DNA of 64,000 bases from Clostridiaceae bacterium BRH_c20a (GTDB taxonomy: Bacteria > Bacillota > Peptococcia > Peptococcales > BICA1-8). Below are positions 26,119-36,105 of this stretch, in pieces. Position numbers and translations under genes: made by a program. The stretch is from the NCBI GenBank assembly GCA_000961765.1, contig LADT01000002.1, forward strand, positions 1 to 64,000. The letters are read 5' to 3'. Under the pieces are notes generated by a model. The model worked only from the letters and a program-made list of their open reading frames with translations. It was not told the DNA's origin and ran no database searches. The first letter of the stretch is position 1. Each line of letters begins with the position of its first letter.

Positions 26119-27495
26119 TTATTTTAGGGCAAATTGGCTGCAGCTAGTTAAAAAGTTTTTAGCAAGATCAGGGTTTCCTGCAAAATGGATGTGTAAATAT
26201 GATGCTAATAAATTTTTATTCAAATAACCTTCATAATTGCCGTTAGTAAAATAATATGCCTTTGGAACTGCTTGATTTTCGCTTTGTTGAAAAGTGCTAT
26301 AATGAAACTCATGTCCTCTTACCCGAGTATTTGTATAACCTAAAATTGAATCGTTAGCTAACTTACCTTCCCGATAGCCCATACCGGCTAATTTATTAGT
26401 CATCTGACAACTGCCGGGTATTAATCCCGCCATCTCAAAGCTTTTACCGGAAAAATCCGTAATGCTTTGGGTTAGATACATAAAGCCACCACACTCAGCA
26501 TATATGGGCAGACCCGAAGAATTTGCATCTCTAATAGAATTTAATATATTATTATTGCTGCTTAACTCACTTAAAAATAATTCAGGAAACCCTCCACCGA
26601 TAAAAAGCCCTGATAAACCCGGAGGAAGGGTAGTATCCCATAAAGGACTAAAGGGAATTAATTCAGCACCTAAATGTTCCATTAAGTCTAAACTATCACG
26701 ATAATAAAATGTAAAAGCCTTATCAAAGGCATAACCGATCTTTAATCCTGAAAATATACCTTTATCTTTACTATTAAAAATTATATTAATTTCCTCATTA
26801 ATTGGAGGTGCTTCATGAGCTATCTTGATAATCTTTTCGATATCAATAAATTGATTTAACAGATCGGCTAATTTTTGCAAATGGGCTTGGGGACCATCTT
26901 TTTCTAGAGCAGGTATTAAACCTAAATGCCTTTCCGGCATCTTTAAATCACTGGTGCGAAATACATGTCCAATTATTGGAATACTTAGGGAATCCATAGC
27001 CTGAGTAAGTATCTCTAAATGTCTTTGACTTGCCACTTTATTTAATATTACTCCAGCTAGATTTACCTGTGGATCAAGATTTTTAAAACCATATACAACA
27101 GCAGCTGCACTATGCCCCATGGATTTAGTATCGAGCACCAAAATTACCGGTGTTTTTGTGAGCTTAGCTATGTGGGCTGTGCTTCCTATCTGAGGATTTG
27201 CACTAAAGCCATCATATAATCCCATTACACCTTCAATTACTGCTAAATCAGCTCTATGACAGTTTTTAAGCATTAGCTCAAGTAATGCTTTTTCATCTAG
27301 CATCCAAGCATCCAGATTTCTTGAAAAACGATTGGTGGCAAGGGTATGGTAGCTGGGGTCTATATAATCGGGCCCCACCTTAAAACCTTGAACCTTGTAA
27401 CCAATATTGCATAAAAGCTGCATTAATCCACTAGTAATTGTTGTTTTTCCCACCCCGCTATGGGTTCCTGCTATAATTATTCGTGGAATTTTCAT
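26119..27495 (-). CDS. cbiA: Cobyrinate a,c-diamide synthase
   Basis: 458 residues. N-terminal dethiobiotin-synthase-like ATPase (IIAGTHSGVGKTTI P-loop; VGPDYIDPSYH; VIEGVMGLYDG) and C-terminal class I glutamine amidotransferase with nucleophile YAECGGFMYL (about 329) and the HIHFAGNP histidine. Amidates the a and c carboxylates of cob(II)yrinate using glutamine and ATP. Follows cbiB by 22 nt. Confidence 0.95.
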   Translation of the reverse strand: MKIPRIIIAGTHSGVGKTTITSGLMQLLCNIGYKVQGFKVGPDYIDPSYHTLATNRFSRNLDAWMLDEKALLELMLKNCHRADLAVIEGVMGLYDGFSANPQIGSTAHIAKLTKTPVILVLDTKSMGHSAAAVVYGFKNLDPQVNLAGVILNKVASQRHLEILTQAMDSLSIPIIGHVFRTSDLKMPERHLGLIPALEKDGPQAHLQKLADLLNQFIDIEKIIKIAHEAPPINEEINIIFNSKDKGIFSGLKIGYAFDKAFTFYYRDSLDLMEHLGAELIPFSPLWDTTLPPGLSGLFIGGGFPELFLSELSSNNNILNSIRDANSSGLPIYAECGGFMYLTQSITDFSGKSFEMAGLIPGSCQMTNKLAGMGYREGKLANDSILGYTNTRVRGHEFHYSTFQQSENQAVPKAYYFTNGNYEGYLNKNLLASYLHIHFAGNPDLAKNFLTSCSQFALK

Positions 27496-27517
27496 AGTGT
27501 TTCTCCGTTTCTATATT

Positions 27518-28471
27518 TTAGAATAAAATTCTATTAAGCAAAGTAAAAGCTCCTACCCATAGTGCTGAAATAATAAGCATTAATTTATTTGTTTTACTAA
27601 TAGTATCAAGTGCAAGGGGATTGAGATTATCACCGATTAATGGTCTGTGAGAAGGGAGACCATGATAATAATTTAATCCACCTAACCTTACACCTAATGC
27701 ACCACTAACTGCGCTTTCGCTAAAACCGCTGTTAGGACTAGGATGATTTCTGGCATCCCTTAGTAAAATTTTAAGGGAATTTCTTCCCGAATATCCTGGT
27801 AAAAGAAAAGCTGTTAAGCTAATAAAAATGCCGGTAAGTCTAGCAGGCAAATAATTAAATGCATCATCAATACGGGCTGCAGTCTTACCAAAATATAAAT
27901 ATTTTTCATTACGGTAGCCCAACATCGAATCAAGGGTATTAACAGCACGATAGACCATAGCTAATGGTGCTCCACCAATAAAAGCAAAGAATAAGGGGCT
28001 TGTTATTGCATCTACAATATTTTCAGCAGTTGTTTCCACCGTTGCTCGAATTAATTGGGTCTCATCTAAGTTATCGGTATCCCGCCCCACAATAAAACTT
28101 ACTTCCTTGCGTGCGCAAGAAATGTTTTGCATTTTCAATAATGTCTGGATTCTTGCACCAGCTTTATAGAGTCCTTTTACAGCGATTGTTGTTGATATTA
28201 ACCAGATATTTACTATAAAACCTAGGATGGGATTAATTCTGGTACCCAAATAAATAACAAACCAAGTAAATAAAAAAGTAATTGCAATTATTATCAATAC
28301 TAAAAATGCACCTGAGATTAATTTATGAACAGCAGATTTTTCTTTTTTATATAGTTTTTTCTCTAAATGACTAATCATCTTGCCAATAATTATTACGGGG
28401 TGGGGTATATTAGGTGGATCACCTATTATTAGATCAATTAAATAGGCTGCTAAAAGGGTAATACTATTCAT
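27518..28471 (-). CDS. cbiB: Adenosylcobinamide-phosphate synthase
   Basis: 317 residues, polytopic membrane protein. DLIIGDPPNIPHPVIIIGK at the N-terminus, ISSPLF-like DAITSPLFFAFIGGAPLA in the middle and GALGVRLGGLNYYHG near 255 are the family blocks. Attaches aminopropanol phosphate to adenosylcobyric acid. Overlaps the cbiP stop by 8 nt. Confidence 0.94.
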   Translation of the reverse strand: MNSITLLAAYLIDLIIGDPPNIPHPVIIIGKMISHLEKKLYKKEKSAVHKLISGAFLVLIIIAITFLFTWFVIYLGTRINPILGFIVNIWLISTTIAVKGLYKAGARIQTLLKMQNISCARKEVSFIVGRDTDNLDETQLIRATVETTAENIVDAITSPLFFAFIGGAPLAMVYRAVNTLDSMLGYRNEKYLYFGKTAARIDDAFNYLPARLTGIFISLTAFLLPGYSGRNSLKILLRDARNHPSPNSGFSESAVSGALGVRLGGLNYYHGLPSHRPLIGDNLNPLALDTISKTNKLMLIISALWVGAFTLLNRILF

Positions 28472-29990
28472 TTTCTAGACCCATTATTTCATAAAGGAAG
28501 GGTAAGTTTACATTATCTCTGACAATTTTGGCTAACTTATTAAAGGCTTCTTCCTGTAAAGCACTAACATTTATTGAAGAAGCTTCAATTGGCAGCCATC
28601 CTTTAAAGTTCCTAACGTTATTCAAAATTTGCCTTCTTAATAAATCATTATCAAAAATGCCATGGAGATATGTCCCGAAAACCAAACCATCAGAACTCAT
28701 TGAGCCCTCTGATATTTGTGTGTCTTTATCCAAGGCAAATGGATATTCTTCTGTACCTTTTAAGCTTGTTTTTCCCATATGTATTTCATACCCTGCTACT
28801 TTCAGAGCTTGGCAGGCACTCAATAGACCCTTATTTCCATATACTTCCCCGGTAATTTGGGTTGTTACCTTTTCGGGAATGAATTCTGTTTCAATATCTA
28901 ATAATCCTAATCCAGTACATTCGCCAAGGCTGGATTCAATTTCGTAAGGGTCAATCAATTTTTTACCCAAAATTTGATAGCCTCCACAAATACCAATAAT
29001 GGGCACTTGATAATTTTCGTGTAAATATGTTAGTTTTTCAGCCAAACCCGTATTTCCCAGAAAATGCATATCAGCAATTGTATTCTTACTGCCTGGAATA
29101 ATAATTAAGTCAGGTTTGCCTAAAGTATCCGCCTCTTTTATATAACGTATTTCTACATCAGGTTCATATGCTAATGCATCAAAATCAGTAAAATTAGAAA
29201 TATGGGGCAGATTGATTACTGCAATATCAATTTTGTCCTTGTCTTTAATGCCCGAACTCAAGGTTTCAATAACAACAGAATCTTCCTCCGGTATTTTAAA
29301 GTCTGTAAAATAAGGAATAACTCCCACTACAGGTATTTTTGTTCTTTGCTCTAGGAAGTCTAATGCTGGCTGCAATAAGTTGATATCTCCCCGAAACTTA
29401 TTAATAATTAACCCTTTGATTAGCTGCCGTTCTTCTGGTTCTAAAAGCTCTAACGTACCAACTATGGATGCTAGGGCTCCTCCTCTATCAATATCTGCAA
29501 CTAATAAAACAGGTGTCTGAATTTCTTTAGCTACCCGCATATTTACAACATCATTAGCTTTAAGATTAACTTCTGCGGGGCTGCCTGCACCTTCAATAAC
29601 CAATATTTCATAATTTGCCATCAAAGCAGCAAGGCTCTCCGTAATAACTTTCCAGACTTCCTCCTTAAAGTTATGATGATAAAAAGCTGCAGATAAGTTA
29701 CCCACAGGTTTACCTAATACTATTACTTGGGAAACTGCCGGCTCTGTTGGTTTTAACAAAATAGGATTCATTATAACATCTGGTGCAATTCTGCAGGCTT
29801 CTGCTTGTACCACTTGTGCCCTGCCCATTTCACCTCCAGTCGATGTAACAAAGGAATTAAGGGCCATATTTTGGGCTTTAAAGGGGGCAACCTGAAACCC
29901 ATCCTCAACAAATATTCTACATAAGGCTGCACTTAGTACACTTTTTCCTACACTAGAACTGGTGCCTTGCAGCATGATAGTTTTGGCCAT
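28464..29990 (-). CDS. cbiP: Cobyric acid synthase
   Basis: 508 residues from ATG 29990 (AAAGGA 9 nt upstream; the two earlier in-frame ATGs lie in or before cbiC's end). N-terminal ATPase LQGTSSSVGKSVLS, then GAGSPAEVNL, and C-terminal glutaminase with IGICGGYQILG (Cys about 327) and TYLHGIFDND. Amidates carboxylates b, d, e and g. Also named cobQ. It begins two bases after the cbiC stop. Confidence 0.95.
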   Translation of the reverse strand: MAKTIMLQGTSSSVGKSVLSAALCRIFVEDGFQVAPFKAQNMALNSFVTSTGGEMGRAQVVQAEACRIAPDVIMNPILLKPTEPAVSQVIVLGKPVGNLSAAFYHHNFKEEVWKVITESLAALMANYEILVIEGAGSPAEVNLKANDVVNMRVAKEIQTPVLLVADIDRGGALASIVGTLELLEPEERQLIKGLIINKFRGDINLLQPALDFLEQRTKIPVVGVIPYFTDFKIPEEDSVVIETLSSGIKDKDKIDIAVINLPHISNFTDFDALAYEPDVEIRYIKEADTLGKPDLIIIPGSKNTIADMHFLGNTGLAEKLTYLHENYQVPIIGICGGYQILGKKLIDPYEIESSLGECTGLGLLDIETEFIPEKVTTQITGEVYGNKGLLSACQALKVAGYEIHMGKTSLKGTEEYPFALDKDTQISEGSMSSDGLVFGTYLHGIFDNDLLRRQILNNVRNFKGWLPIEASSINVSALQEEAFNKLAKIVRDNVNLPFLYEIMGLENE

Positions 29991-29991
29991 A

Positions 29992-30627
29992 TCAGTCATT
30001 CCTTTCAACTAAGGAATACATTAAGGCATTAATAACGGCGGCGGCAATAGGACTTCCACCTTTAGTTCCTCTTACTGTAATATAGGGCACAGGTGCCTCC
30101 ATAATTAAACGTTCCTTGGATTCTTTAGCGCCTACAAAACCCACCGGTGTACCAATTATTAACGCCGGTTTAATCTTTTTTGATTCACATAGGTCCAATA
30201 AGGTAAACAAGGCAGTAGGTGCATTTCCAATGGCTACAATACTTCCAGTGATTTGATCTGCTGCCAGCTTGATAGCTGTCATTGACCTAGTCTCTCCGGT
30301 CTTCTGAGCCAACTCATATACTTTAGGATGGTTTAGAAAGCACATACTCTTAACCCCTAAATGGGTAAGGGTCTTTTTGTTAACGCCTGAATTGACCATT
30401 TCTACATCGGTGATTATGGTACAGCCAGATTTTAAAGCAGTTAGACCGGCTTCAAAGGCTTGAGGATGATATTCCACCCAATTGGCATAATCGGGGTCAC
30501 CACTGGTATGAACTATTCGATGAATTATCGCTTTTTTTAGTGATGGCCAATCTTTAGACCCGAGAAGTTCACTAATTATCTGCATGCTTTCTTTTTCAAT
30601 TTCCCAAGGATTAATCTTATAGTTCAT
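29992..30627 (-). CDS. cbiC: Cobalt-precorrin-8 methylmutase
   Basis: 211 residues from ATG 30627, 7 nt after AAGGAGG; the longer frame to 30693 lies inside cbiJ. IIHRIVHTSGDPDYANW carries the catalytic His (about 39-43) and VGFVGAKESKERL is the conserved loop. Moves the methyl group from C11 to C12 to give cobyrinate. The start overlaps the end of cbiJ by 11 nt. Confidence 0.94.
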   Translation of the reverse strand: MNYKINPWEIEKESMQIISELLGSKDWPSLKKAIIHRIVHTSGDPDYANWVEYHPQAFEAGLTALKSGCTIITDVEMVNSGVNKKTLTHLGVKSMCFLNHPKVYELAQKTGETRSMTAIKLAADQITGSIVAIGNAPTALFTLLDLCESKKIKPALIIGTPVGFVGAKESKERLIMEAPVPYITVRGTKGGSPIAAAVINALMYSLVERND

Positions 30628-31384
30628 TGTGTACCTCCTTAATAAAATGCAAAACCGAAGCAAAATTATAAGCGACTCTAGGATATTCAACACCTGGTTT
30701 ATCGACTATTATCAGAGGTATTTTTAACTCAGAGCAAGCCTCCAATTTAGTATTTACTCCGCCAATATCCCCGCTATTTTTAGTTATTACAACATCTATT
30801 TCTTTTTCAATGAACAAGGCTTTATTAAATTGTGTTGTAAAAGGTCCTTGTAGAGCAATTATGTTTCTAGGCAGTAATCCCAAATCAAGGCATTTTTTCA
30901 AAGAATCGATATCGGGTAAAATTCTCGCGTAAACCTCTTTTGTTTTAATAAGCTCGTGAAAAATTTCCAGCCTTCTAGAGCCGGTAGTAAGTAAAATTTT
31001 ATTACCCAATTGAGAGGCTAAAAGGCTTGCTTCCATATATGAAGCTGCCCGATGAACATAAGGGTTATTATTAAAATCTATTAGCCCCTGCCGTTCATAA
31101 CGCAAATATTTAATATTATGTTTTTTTGAAATATTAATGGCACAATGGGATATTTTTATTGCATATGGATGGGTAGCATCAATAATTATTTCAATACTTC
31201 TTTCTAAACATAATTTTTCTAACTCATCTTCTTCTAGGGGCAGATTATTAACATTCTCACACACTTCTTTTGCTAAAAAACTTCCATACTCACTGGTCGT
31301 GCTGATTATAAAGCCATAATTATGGGTATTTATCACTTCAGCTAACTGCCGGCTTTCCAGAGTTCCTCCTAATAAGAGAATCAT
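30617..31384 (-). CDS. cbiJ: Cobalt-precorrin-6A reductase
   Basis: 255 residues from ATG 31384 (GGAGTG 8 nt upstream). Begins ILLLGGTLESRQLAE, with IIDATHPYA (about 80) and ITKNSGDIGGVNTKLEA (about 205), the family fingerprints. Reduces the C18-C19 double bond of cobalt-precorrin-6A. Sits 7 nt after cbiG. Confidence 0.92.
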   Translation of the reverse strand: MILLLGGTLESRQLAEVINTHNYGFIISTTSEYGSFLAKEVCENVNNLPLEEDELEKLCLERSIEIIIDATHPYAIKISHCAINISKKHNIKYLRYERQGLIDFNNNPYVHRAASYMEASLLASQLGNKILLTTGSRRLEIFHELIKTKEVYARILPDIDSLKKCLDLGLLPRNIIALQGPFTTQFNKALFIEKEIDVVITKNSGDIGGVNTKLEACSELKIPLIIVDKPGVEYPRVAYNFASVLHFIKEVHNEL

Positions 31385-31391
31385 AAATAAA

Positions 31392-32477
31392 TCACTCCAT
31401 ATTAAACCACAAATTATTTTTTTCGGGTACAAAAAAAGGTTCTTTTACTGCAACTGCCAAGGTTACCCCCTCATAGATGGTTTTTTTTACTAAAATTTTG
31501 CCTTTTTCAACAGCTAGAAGAGCGGCAGGTTCACAAACGCAGGCTGCTCCCACTGTTTGTTTGACAAACTGTGAACTGGAGAAAACTTCACCATTACCTT
31601 CAATACATCTGTTTAATTCATCTTTAGAGTAAGTAATTAGCGGGATCTTTAATTTAGTCTGTAAAGCAATTAGTGCACCTTCATTACTTTTAAGATCAAT
31701 TGTGGCAATAGTTGCTAATGACTTACTACTTAGCTTTTGCTCATTTAAGAAATCATCAACAATAGTTAATAATTTTTCCCTTGGGTAATTTTTGCGACAG
31801 CCTATGCCTAATGCTAAATTTCGAGGTCTCAAAAAAATAATATTCTCTGCAAAACAATTCATAATTTTAGGTGTTACTAATACATTCCAACGGGAATGGA
31901 GCCCTTGGAAATTTGCAATGGGTTTTATATCCAAAGCTTTATTAGGAAGGTCCATTTCCTGTTCAACATAGAAAGTATAATAAGCCCCATTTAATAATGC
32001 TTTATTAAATGGTTTTATATTTTTTACAGGTTCGATATCCATTCCCCATTCTCCGGCTAAAGCATCAATTGCCTTCATGTTATTAATATCGGTAGCTGTA
32101 GTGATTACAGGGCTTGAGCCTGTAAGACCGGCTATTTCTTCTGCTAATTTGTTAGCACCGCCTAAATGGCCGGCTAACAAACTGATTGCAAAAGTATTAT
32201 TTTCATCCATAACAACAACCGCAGGGTCTTGGACCTTATCCTGAATAAATGGTGCAATTACTCTGACTGCTATTCCCGCAGCCATAACCAAAATAAACCC
32301 CTGGAATTTTGGGAATATATCAGCCATTAGCTCAGATAAGGTATTGTATTGGGAATTCCAGCCTTTTCTGGTTAATTTAGTAATACTAAATCTTTCAGCC
32401 TTTAACGTTAGGTTATAAATTTTATCGCCTAAGAGTAATCCTTTTTCCGTAATAGCAACTATTGCAATTTTTTTCAT
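31392..32477 (-). CDS. cbiG: Cobalt-precorrin-5A hydrolase
   Basis: 361 residues. N-terminal domain with MAAGIAVRVIAPF and LLAGHLGGANKLAEEI, then the mid and C-terminal CbiG domain with GIGCRKNYPRE and VKQTVGAACVCEPAALL. Opens the delta-lactone and releases acetaldehyde (ring contraction follow-up). It is not fused to CbiH, and cbiH is absent from the operon. The ATG overlaps the cbiF TGA (ATGA). Confidence 0.93.
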   Translation of the reverse strand: MKKIAIVAITEKGLLLGDKIYNLTLKAERFSITKLTRKGWNSQYNTLSELMADIFPKFQGFILVMAAGIAVRVIAPFIQDKVQDPAVVVMDENNTFAISLLAGHLGGANKLAEEIAGLTGSSPVITTATDINNMKAIDALAGEWGMDIEPVKNIKPFNKALLNGAYYTFYVEQEMDLPNKALDIKPIANFQGLHSRWNVLVTPKIMNCFAENIIFLRPRNLALGIGCRKNYPREKLLTIVDDFLNEQKLSSKSLATIATIDLKSNEGALIALQTKLKIPLITYSKDELNRCIEGNGEVFSSSQFVKQTVGAACVCEPAALLAVEKGKILVKKTIYEGVTLAVAVKEPFFVPEKNNLWFNME

Positions 32478-33229
32478 TCTAAACCTTTCCTATACTCATG
32501 GGAAAAACCTGGGTCATAAAGCTTTGATAATGAATAGTTTTTATGTAAAAATTCCCCCACAAAAATTAATGCAGTTTTTGAAATTTTTTCTTCCACAACC
32601 TTTTTTGCAATAGTAGTAAGGGTTCCCCAAACGACCTTTTCATCAGTCCAAGATGCTTTTTGGACAATAGCCACCGGAGTTTCCGGCGGATAATGGTTAA
32701 GTAATTCTTCCACTACTTTGTCCATCATATTAACACTTAAAAAGATACACATACTAGTTTGATGGGCTGCTAGTAAGCTCAATTTTTCCTTTTCCGGAAC
32801 CGGTGTTCTACCTTCTAACCTAGTTAGAATAAGGGATTGGGATACATCTGGCAGGGTAAATTCCTGTCTTAAAGTTGCAGCTGCTGCAACAAATGAGCTT
32901 ACACCCGGCACTACTTCTACTTCTATTCCTTTATTTATCAGGGGATCAATTTGTTCTTGAATGGCCCCATAGATACTAGGGTCGCCTGTATGCAGTCTAA
33001 CTACCAGCAGATTATTTTGAACTCCTGTTTCAATTACTTCTAAAACCTCCGCTAGGGTCATACCTGCACTATTGTAGACCTGAACCTTATCTTTACAGTA
33101 TAATAATAAGTCTGGATTTACTAAAGAACCGGCATAAATAACAATATCAGCTCGCTCCAATATTTCTTTTCCTTTTACAGTAATTAATTTAGGGTCCCCT
33201 GGACCTGCACCAATAATATATACCTTCAT
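32474..33229 (-). CDS. cbiF: Cobalt-precorrin-4 C11-methyltransferase
   Basis: 251 residues, tetrapyrrole methylase fold: VYIIGAGPGDPKLITVKG at the N-terminus, LHTGDPSIYGA (about 80) and EVVPGVSSFVAAAA. Methylates C11 with SAM. ATG behind AAGGAGG. Other corrin methylases resemble it, but ASL(V)NPDLL and the operon place it as CbiF (CobM). Confidence 0.93.
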   Translation of the reverse strand: MKVYIIGAGPGDPKLITVKGKEILERADIVIYAGSLVNPDLLLYCKDKVQVYNSAGMTLAEVLEVIETGVQNNLLVVRLHTGDPSIYGAIQEQIDPLINKGIEVEVVPGVSSFVAAAATLRQEFTLPDVSQSLILTRLEGRTPVPEKEKLSLLAAHQTSMCIFLSVNMMDKVVEELLNHYPPETPVAIVQKASWTDEKVVWGTLTTIAKKVVEEKISKTALIFVGEFLHKNYSLSKLYDPGFSHEYRKGLE

Positions 33230-33240
33230 AATTTTCCTCC

Positions 33241-33807
33241 TTATCTGCGGGCAGATATTATAAATATAGGATTTTGGCTTTGCAGCATGTAATAACCATT
33301 AACTAATTTAATATTATTAACAGAAATTTGGGATGCATCAATTTTCGCCGCCAATTTTGTTAAAAATTCTAAAGCCTGATTAGTGCTATTGAGGGTTATT
33401 GTATTAATAACTATTACTTCAACCCCCGTATTGAACCACAAATATTTAAGTATCTCTTGCATATTACCCCCACTGCCACCGATAACGGCCTTGGTAGGTT
33501 TGGGGATTTCATTAAAGATTTGAGGAGCAGAGCCCTCAATAATATGTAAGCTTTGACAGCTGAACTTTTCCTTATTGGCCTTTAATAATTTTACTGCTTC
33601 AGGATTTTTCTCAATAGCCCAGACCTGGCCTAAAGGTGTATTTAATGCAGTTTCAACACTTATACTACCGGTACCTGCACCAATATCCCAAATTATATCA
33701 CTGTCTTTAATGTTAAGTTTGTTCAGGGTCAGAGCTCTAATTTCTGCCTTAGTCATGGGAATTTTTCCCCTTATAAAACTTTCATCAGGTATTCCGTACC
33801 TACTCAT
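33241..33807 (-). CDS. cbiT: Cobalt-precorrin-6B C15-methyltransferase (decarboxylating)
   Basis: 188 residues. Class I SAM methyltransferase with FIRGKIPMTKAEIRAL at the start, IWDIGAGTGSISVE (motif I, about 38-51) and AVIGGSGGNMQEIL. Methylates C15 and decarboxylates the C12 acetate side chain. Separate from cbiE rather than fused as in CobL; overlaps it by 8 nt. Confidence 0.94.
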   Translation of the reverse strand: MSRYGIPDESFIRGKIPMTKAEIRALTLNKLNIKDSDIIWDIGAGTGSISVETALNTPLGQVWAIEKNPEAVKLLKANKEKFSCQSLHIIEGSAPQIFNEIPKPTKAVIGGSGGNMQEILKYLWFNTGVEVIVINTITLNSTNQALEFLTKLAAKIDASQISVNNIKLVNGYYMLQSQNPIFIISARR

Positions 33808-34432
33808 CGATTATCACCATCACAACTGGAGAAGCTACTTTTTCTGGTATCAATAGTTTCTCTTCCCTTAAATTTATAGTTATAATTTTTTCCTCAGGAT
33901 AGCCCAATTTCGAACAAATATATACTAATCCATGTTTTCTTCCTTTAGTAATGAGATATTGACAGATAGTCAAGGGATCATTATTAAAGTCGGTTAAAAG
34001 TGCTAGTTTGGGTTCATGCAGGTGGTTATCTAGGATATTTAAATATCTGCCATGCAGGTTTAATAAAACAGCATCATGCCAGGCTAAAGATAAGCGGGCA
34101 AATGCAATTTGTATGGAACTAATTCCGGGAATAACCTTTAACTCCTTTTTATCAAAATATTTGGTTAGAAAACTTAAAATGCTATAAAAACCGGGATCTC
34201 CTGAAACAAGGATAACCACTTTTTCCTGTTGATAATGTTCTTTTATCCTATCTACAACTTCAATTACAGGAGTTTTAATCACATAAAACTTTTTTTGCCC
34301 CTGTTCTATCCAAGGAATTAAGTTGCGTTCACCACCTATTAATACATCGGCATTTTCTATAGCCTGTCTAGCCTCAGGAATAAGATATTGTTGTGTACCT
34401 GGTCCTGTCCCAACAATTGTTACAAAAGCCAA
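33800..34432 (-). CDS. cbiE: Cobalt-precorrin-7 C5-methyltransferase
   Basis: 210 residues, tetrapyrrole methylase: VTIVGTGPGTQQYL, DVLIGGERNL, LVSGDPGFYSIL and VIPGISSIQIAFARL. TTG 34432 is the start, with GGAGTGG 7 nt upstream inside cbiD. The C5 methylation follows CbiT. Confidence 0.93.
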   Translation of the reverse strand: MAFVTIVGTGPGTQQYLIPEARQAIENADVLIGGERNLIPWIEQGQKKFYVIKTPVIEVVDRIKEHYQQEKVVILVSGDPGFYSILSFLTKYFDKKELKVIPGISSIQIAFARLSLAWHDAVLLNLHGRYLNILDNHLHEPKLALLTDFNNDPLTICQYLITKGRKHGLVYICSKLGYPEEKIITINLREEKLLIPEKVASPVVMVIIDE

Positions 34433-35520
34433 TTAAAATCCACTCCCATTTTCTTCGCATTATCATCCATTGTTAAAATATGTTGTCGGTCTTTAAGGAG
34501 AACTGTTCCAACAACCCCTTGCTCAAAAATATATTTTTCTGCTCTCATGCTTATGCGCTGAGCTATTATATCCCAAACCTGAGGAAATCCTTCATTGAAG
34601 GTGAGCATAAGTGCCTCCTCGGTTGTAGAACAATTTAATATTTTTTTGATCAAATGTTGAGGTGCTGCCAGAGCTGCTAAGTAAGCAGCCAATGTTTCCA
34701 GCCGCCCATCACAAATCCGATTATGGGTATAAAATCCACCGCCTGCTACTTTTAAGAGTTTACCCGGATGACCCCAAAGAATAATCTTTTTAAAACCAAC
34801 GTTAATAGCCTTTTCTAACATAAAACCGATAAAATTACTGGTTTGACAAATCTGACTGTCAGGAATTCCATAATTTATGGCACTCCGATGACCGATGTTG
34901 CCTGGTGTGAGAACAACTAGATCATAACCTGAGGCAAAGGTAATATTAAGCTGGGGAACAAGAGAGTCTTTATATGCTTCTTCCGACATGGGTCTTACAA
35001 TTCCGGTAGTACCTAGAATAGAAAGCCCTCCTAAGATACCAAGGTGTTGATTTAAAGTATTACGGGCCAAATCTTCTCCGCCGGGTATTGATAATTCTAT
35101 TTCGACACCATGGTCCAAGCCTTTAATTATTTCAGCCACTCCATCAATTATCATTTTACGAGGTATAGGGTTTATTGCAGGTTTACCTATTTCTACAGGC
35201 AATCCTGGTTTTGTCACAGTCCCAATTCCCGATCCTGCTTTAATAATTATTTCCGGTGTTACTTTTTTAACTGCTTTGGCCCATATCTGAACACCATTAG
35301 TGATATCAGGATCATCACCTGCATCTTTGATAACATAACAAAAAGCCTCCCGGGAGGAAAAATTGCAGCCTAAGACAGAAAATTCTACCTTACTTTCGTC
35401 TGGCAAAGAAATAGTTACCTTATCTATTTTTTTTTGTTCCCTCAGCATAGCAGCTGCCGCTTTTGCAGCTGCCGCTGCACAGGAACCAGTTGTATAGCCC
35501 TTTCTTAGTTCCTTACCCAT
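34420..35520 (-). CDS. cbiD: Cobalt-precorrin-5B C1-methyltransferase
   Basis: 366 residues. The CbiD start KGYTTGSCAAAAAKAA, then VTKPGLPVEIGKPAINP, GTTGIVRPMSEEA and LWGHPGKLLKVAGG. CbiD is specific to the anaerobic (cobalt-early) route, so it defines the pathway type here. Begins 2 nt after the cobU stop, using GAGG within the cobU end. Confidence 0.96.
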   Translation of the reverse strand: MGKELRKGYTTGSCAAAAAKAAAAMLREQKKIDKVTISLPDESKVEFSVLGCNFSSREAFCYVIKDAGDDPDITNGVQIWAKAVKKVTPEIIIKAGSGIGTVTKPGLPVEIGKPAINPIPRKMIIDGVAEIIKGLDHGVEIELSIPGGEDLARNTLNQHLGILGGLSILGTTGIVRPMSEEAYKDSLVPQLNITFASGYDLVVLTPGNIGHRSAINYGIPDSQICQTSNFIGFMLEKAINVGFKKIILWGHPGKLLKVAGGGFYTHNRICDGRLETLAAYLAALAAPQHLIKKILNCSTTEEALMLTFNEGFPQVWDIIAQRISMRAEKYIFEQGVVGTVLLKDRQHILTMDDNAKKMGVDFNWLL

Positions 35521-35521
35521 C

Positions 35522-36091
35522 TTATAACCTCACTAAATCCGGTTTAATCTGCAACGGAATCCCCGCCCATGTTAAAATAACAGTATCAGCATCCTCGGCC
35601 AAGAGTTGATTAATCCTTCCTGCTATATCTCGATATATTCTACTTAAGGCATTTGAAGGAACAAGTCCTAATCCAACCTCATTAGTAATAACTATTAAGT
35701 GTTTATTGCAATTTTTAAAATAACAAATTAATTTTTCGATTTCCCGTGTTATTAAATCTTCTTTCATTATTTGAATTTCAGTTGTTATATTATCAATATT
35801 CAGATCCTTCAAAAGAATATTTGTTATTAGTAGAGTTAAGCAATCCAGCAAGAAGACATCGTGTTTATCTTTTATCTCTTGGACAACCTTGCTTATATTT
35901 AAGGGCACCTCATAGGTTGTCCATTCCTGGGGCCTTCGAGAGCGATGCAGACTAATCCTTGCTTGCATTTCCTCATCTAAAGACTGAGCAGTAGCAATGT
36001 AAGCAACATTTTCGGAAATACCAGCTGCTAATTTCTCACCATAAGAACTTTTACCGCTGCGAGCCCCTCCAATTACTAAAGTAATAGGCAT
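35522..36091 (-). CDS. cobU: Adenosylcobinamide kinase / GTP transferase
   Basis: 189 residues from ATG 36091 (GGAGG 5 nt upstream). P-loop GGARSGKSSYGE, the RPQEW segment with nearby guanylylated His (LHRSRRPQEW), and VTNEVGLGLVPSNALSR. Phosphorylates adenosylcobinamide and transfers GMP from GTP. Placed ahead of the ring genes although it acts late. Confidence 0.94.
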   Translation of the reverse strand: MPITLVIGGARSGKSSYGEKLAAGISENVAYIATAQSLDEEMQARISLHRSRRPQEWTTYEVPLNISKVVQEIKDKHDVFLLDCLTLLITNILLKDLNIDNITTEIQIMKEDLITREIEKLICYFKNCNKHLIVITNEVGLGLVPSNALSRIYRDIAGRINQLLAEDADTVILTWAGIPLQIKPDLVRL

Positions 36092-36105
36092 AATTTCCTC
36101 CAATA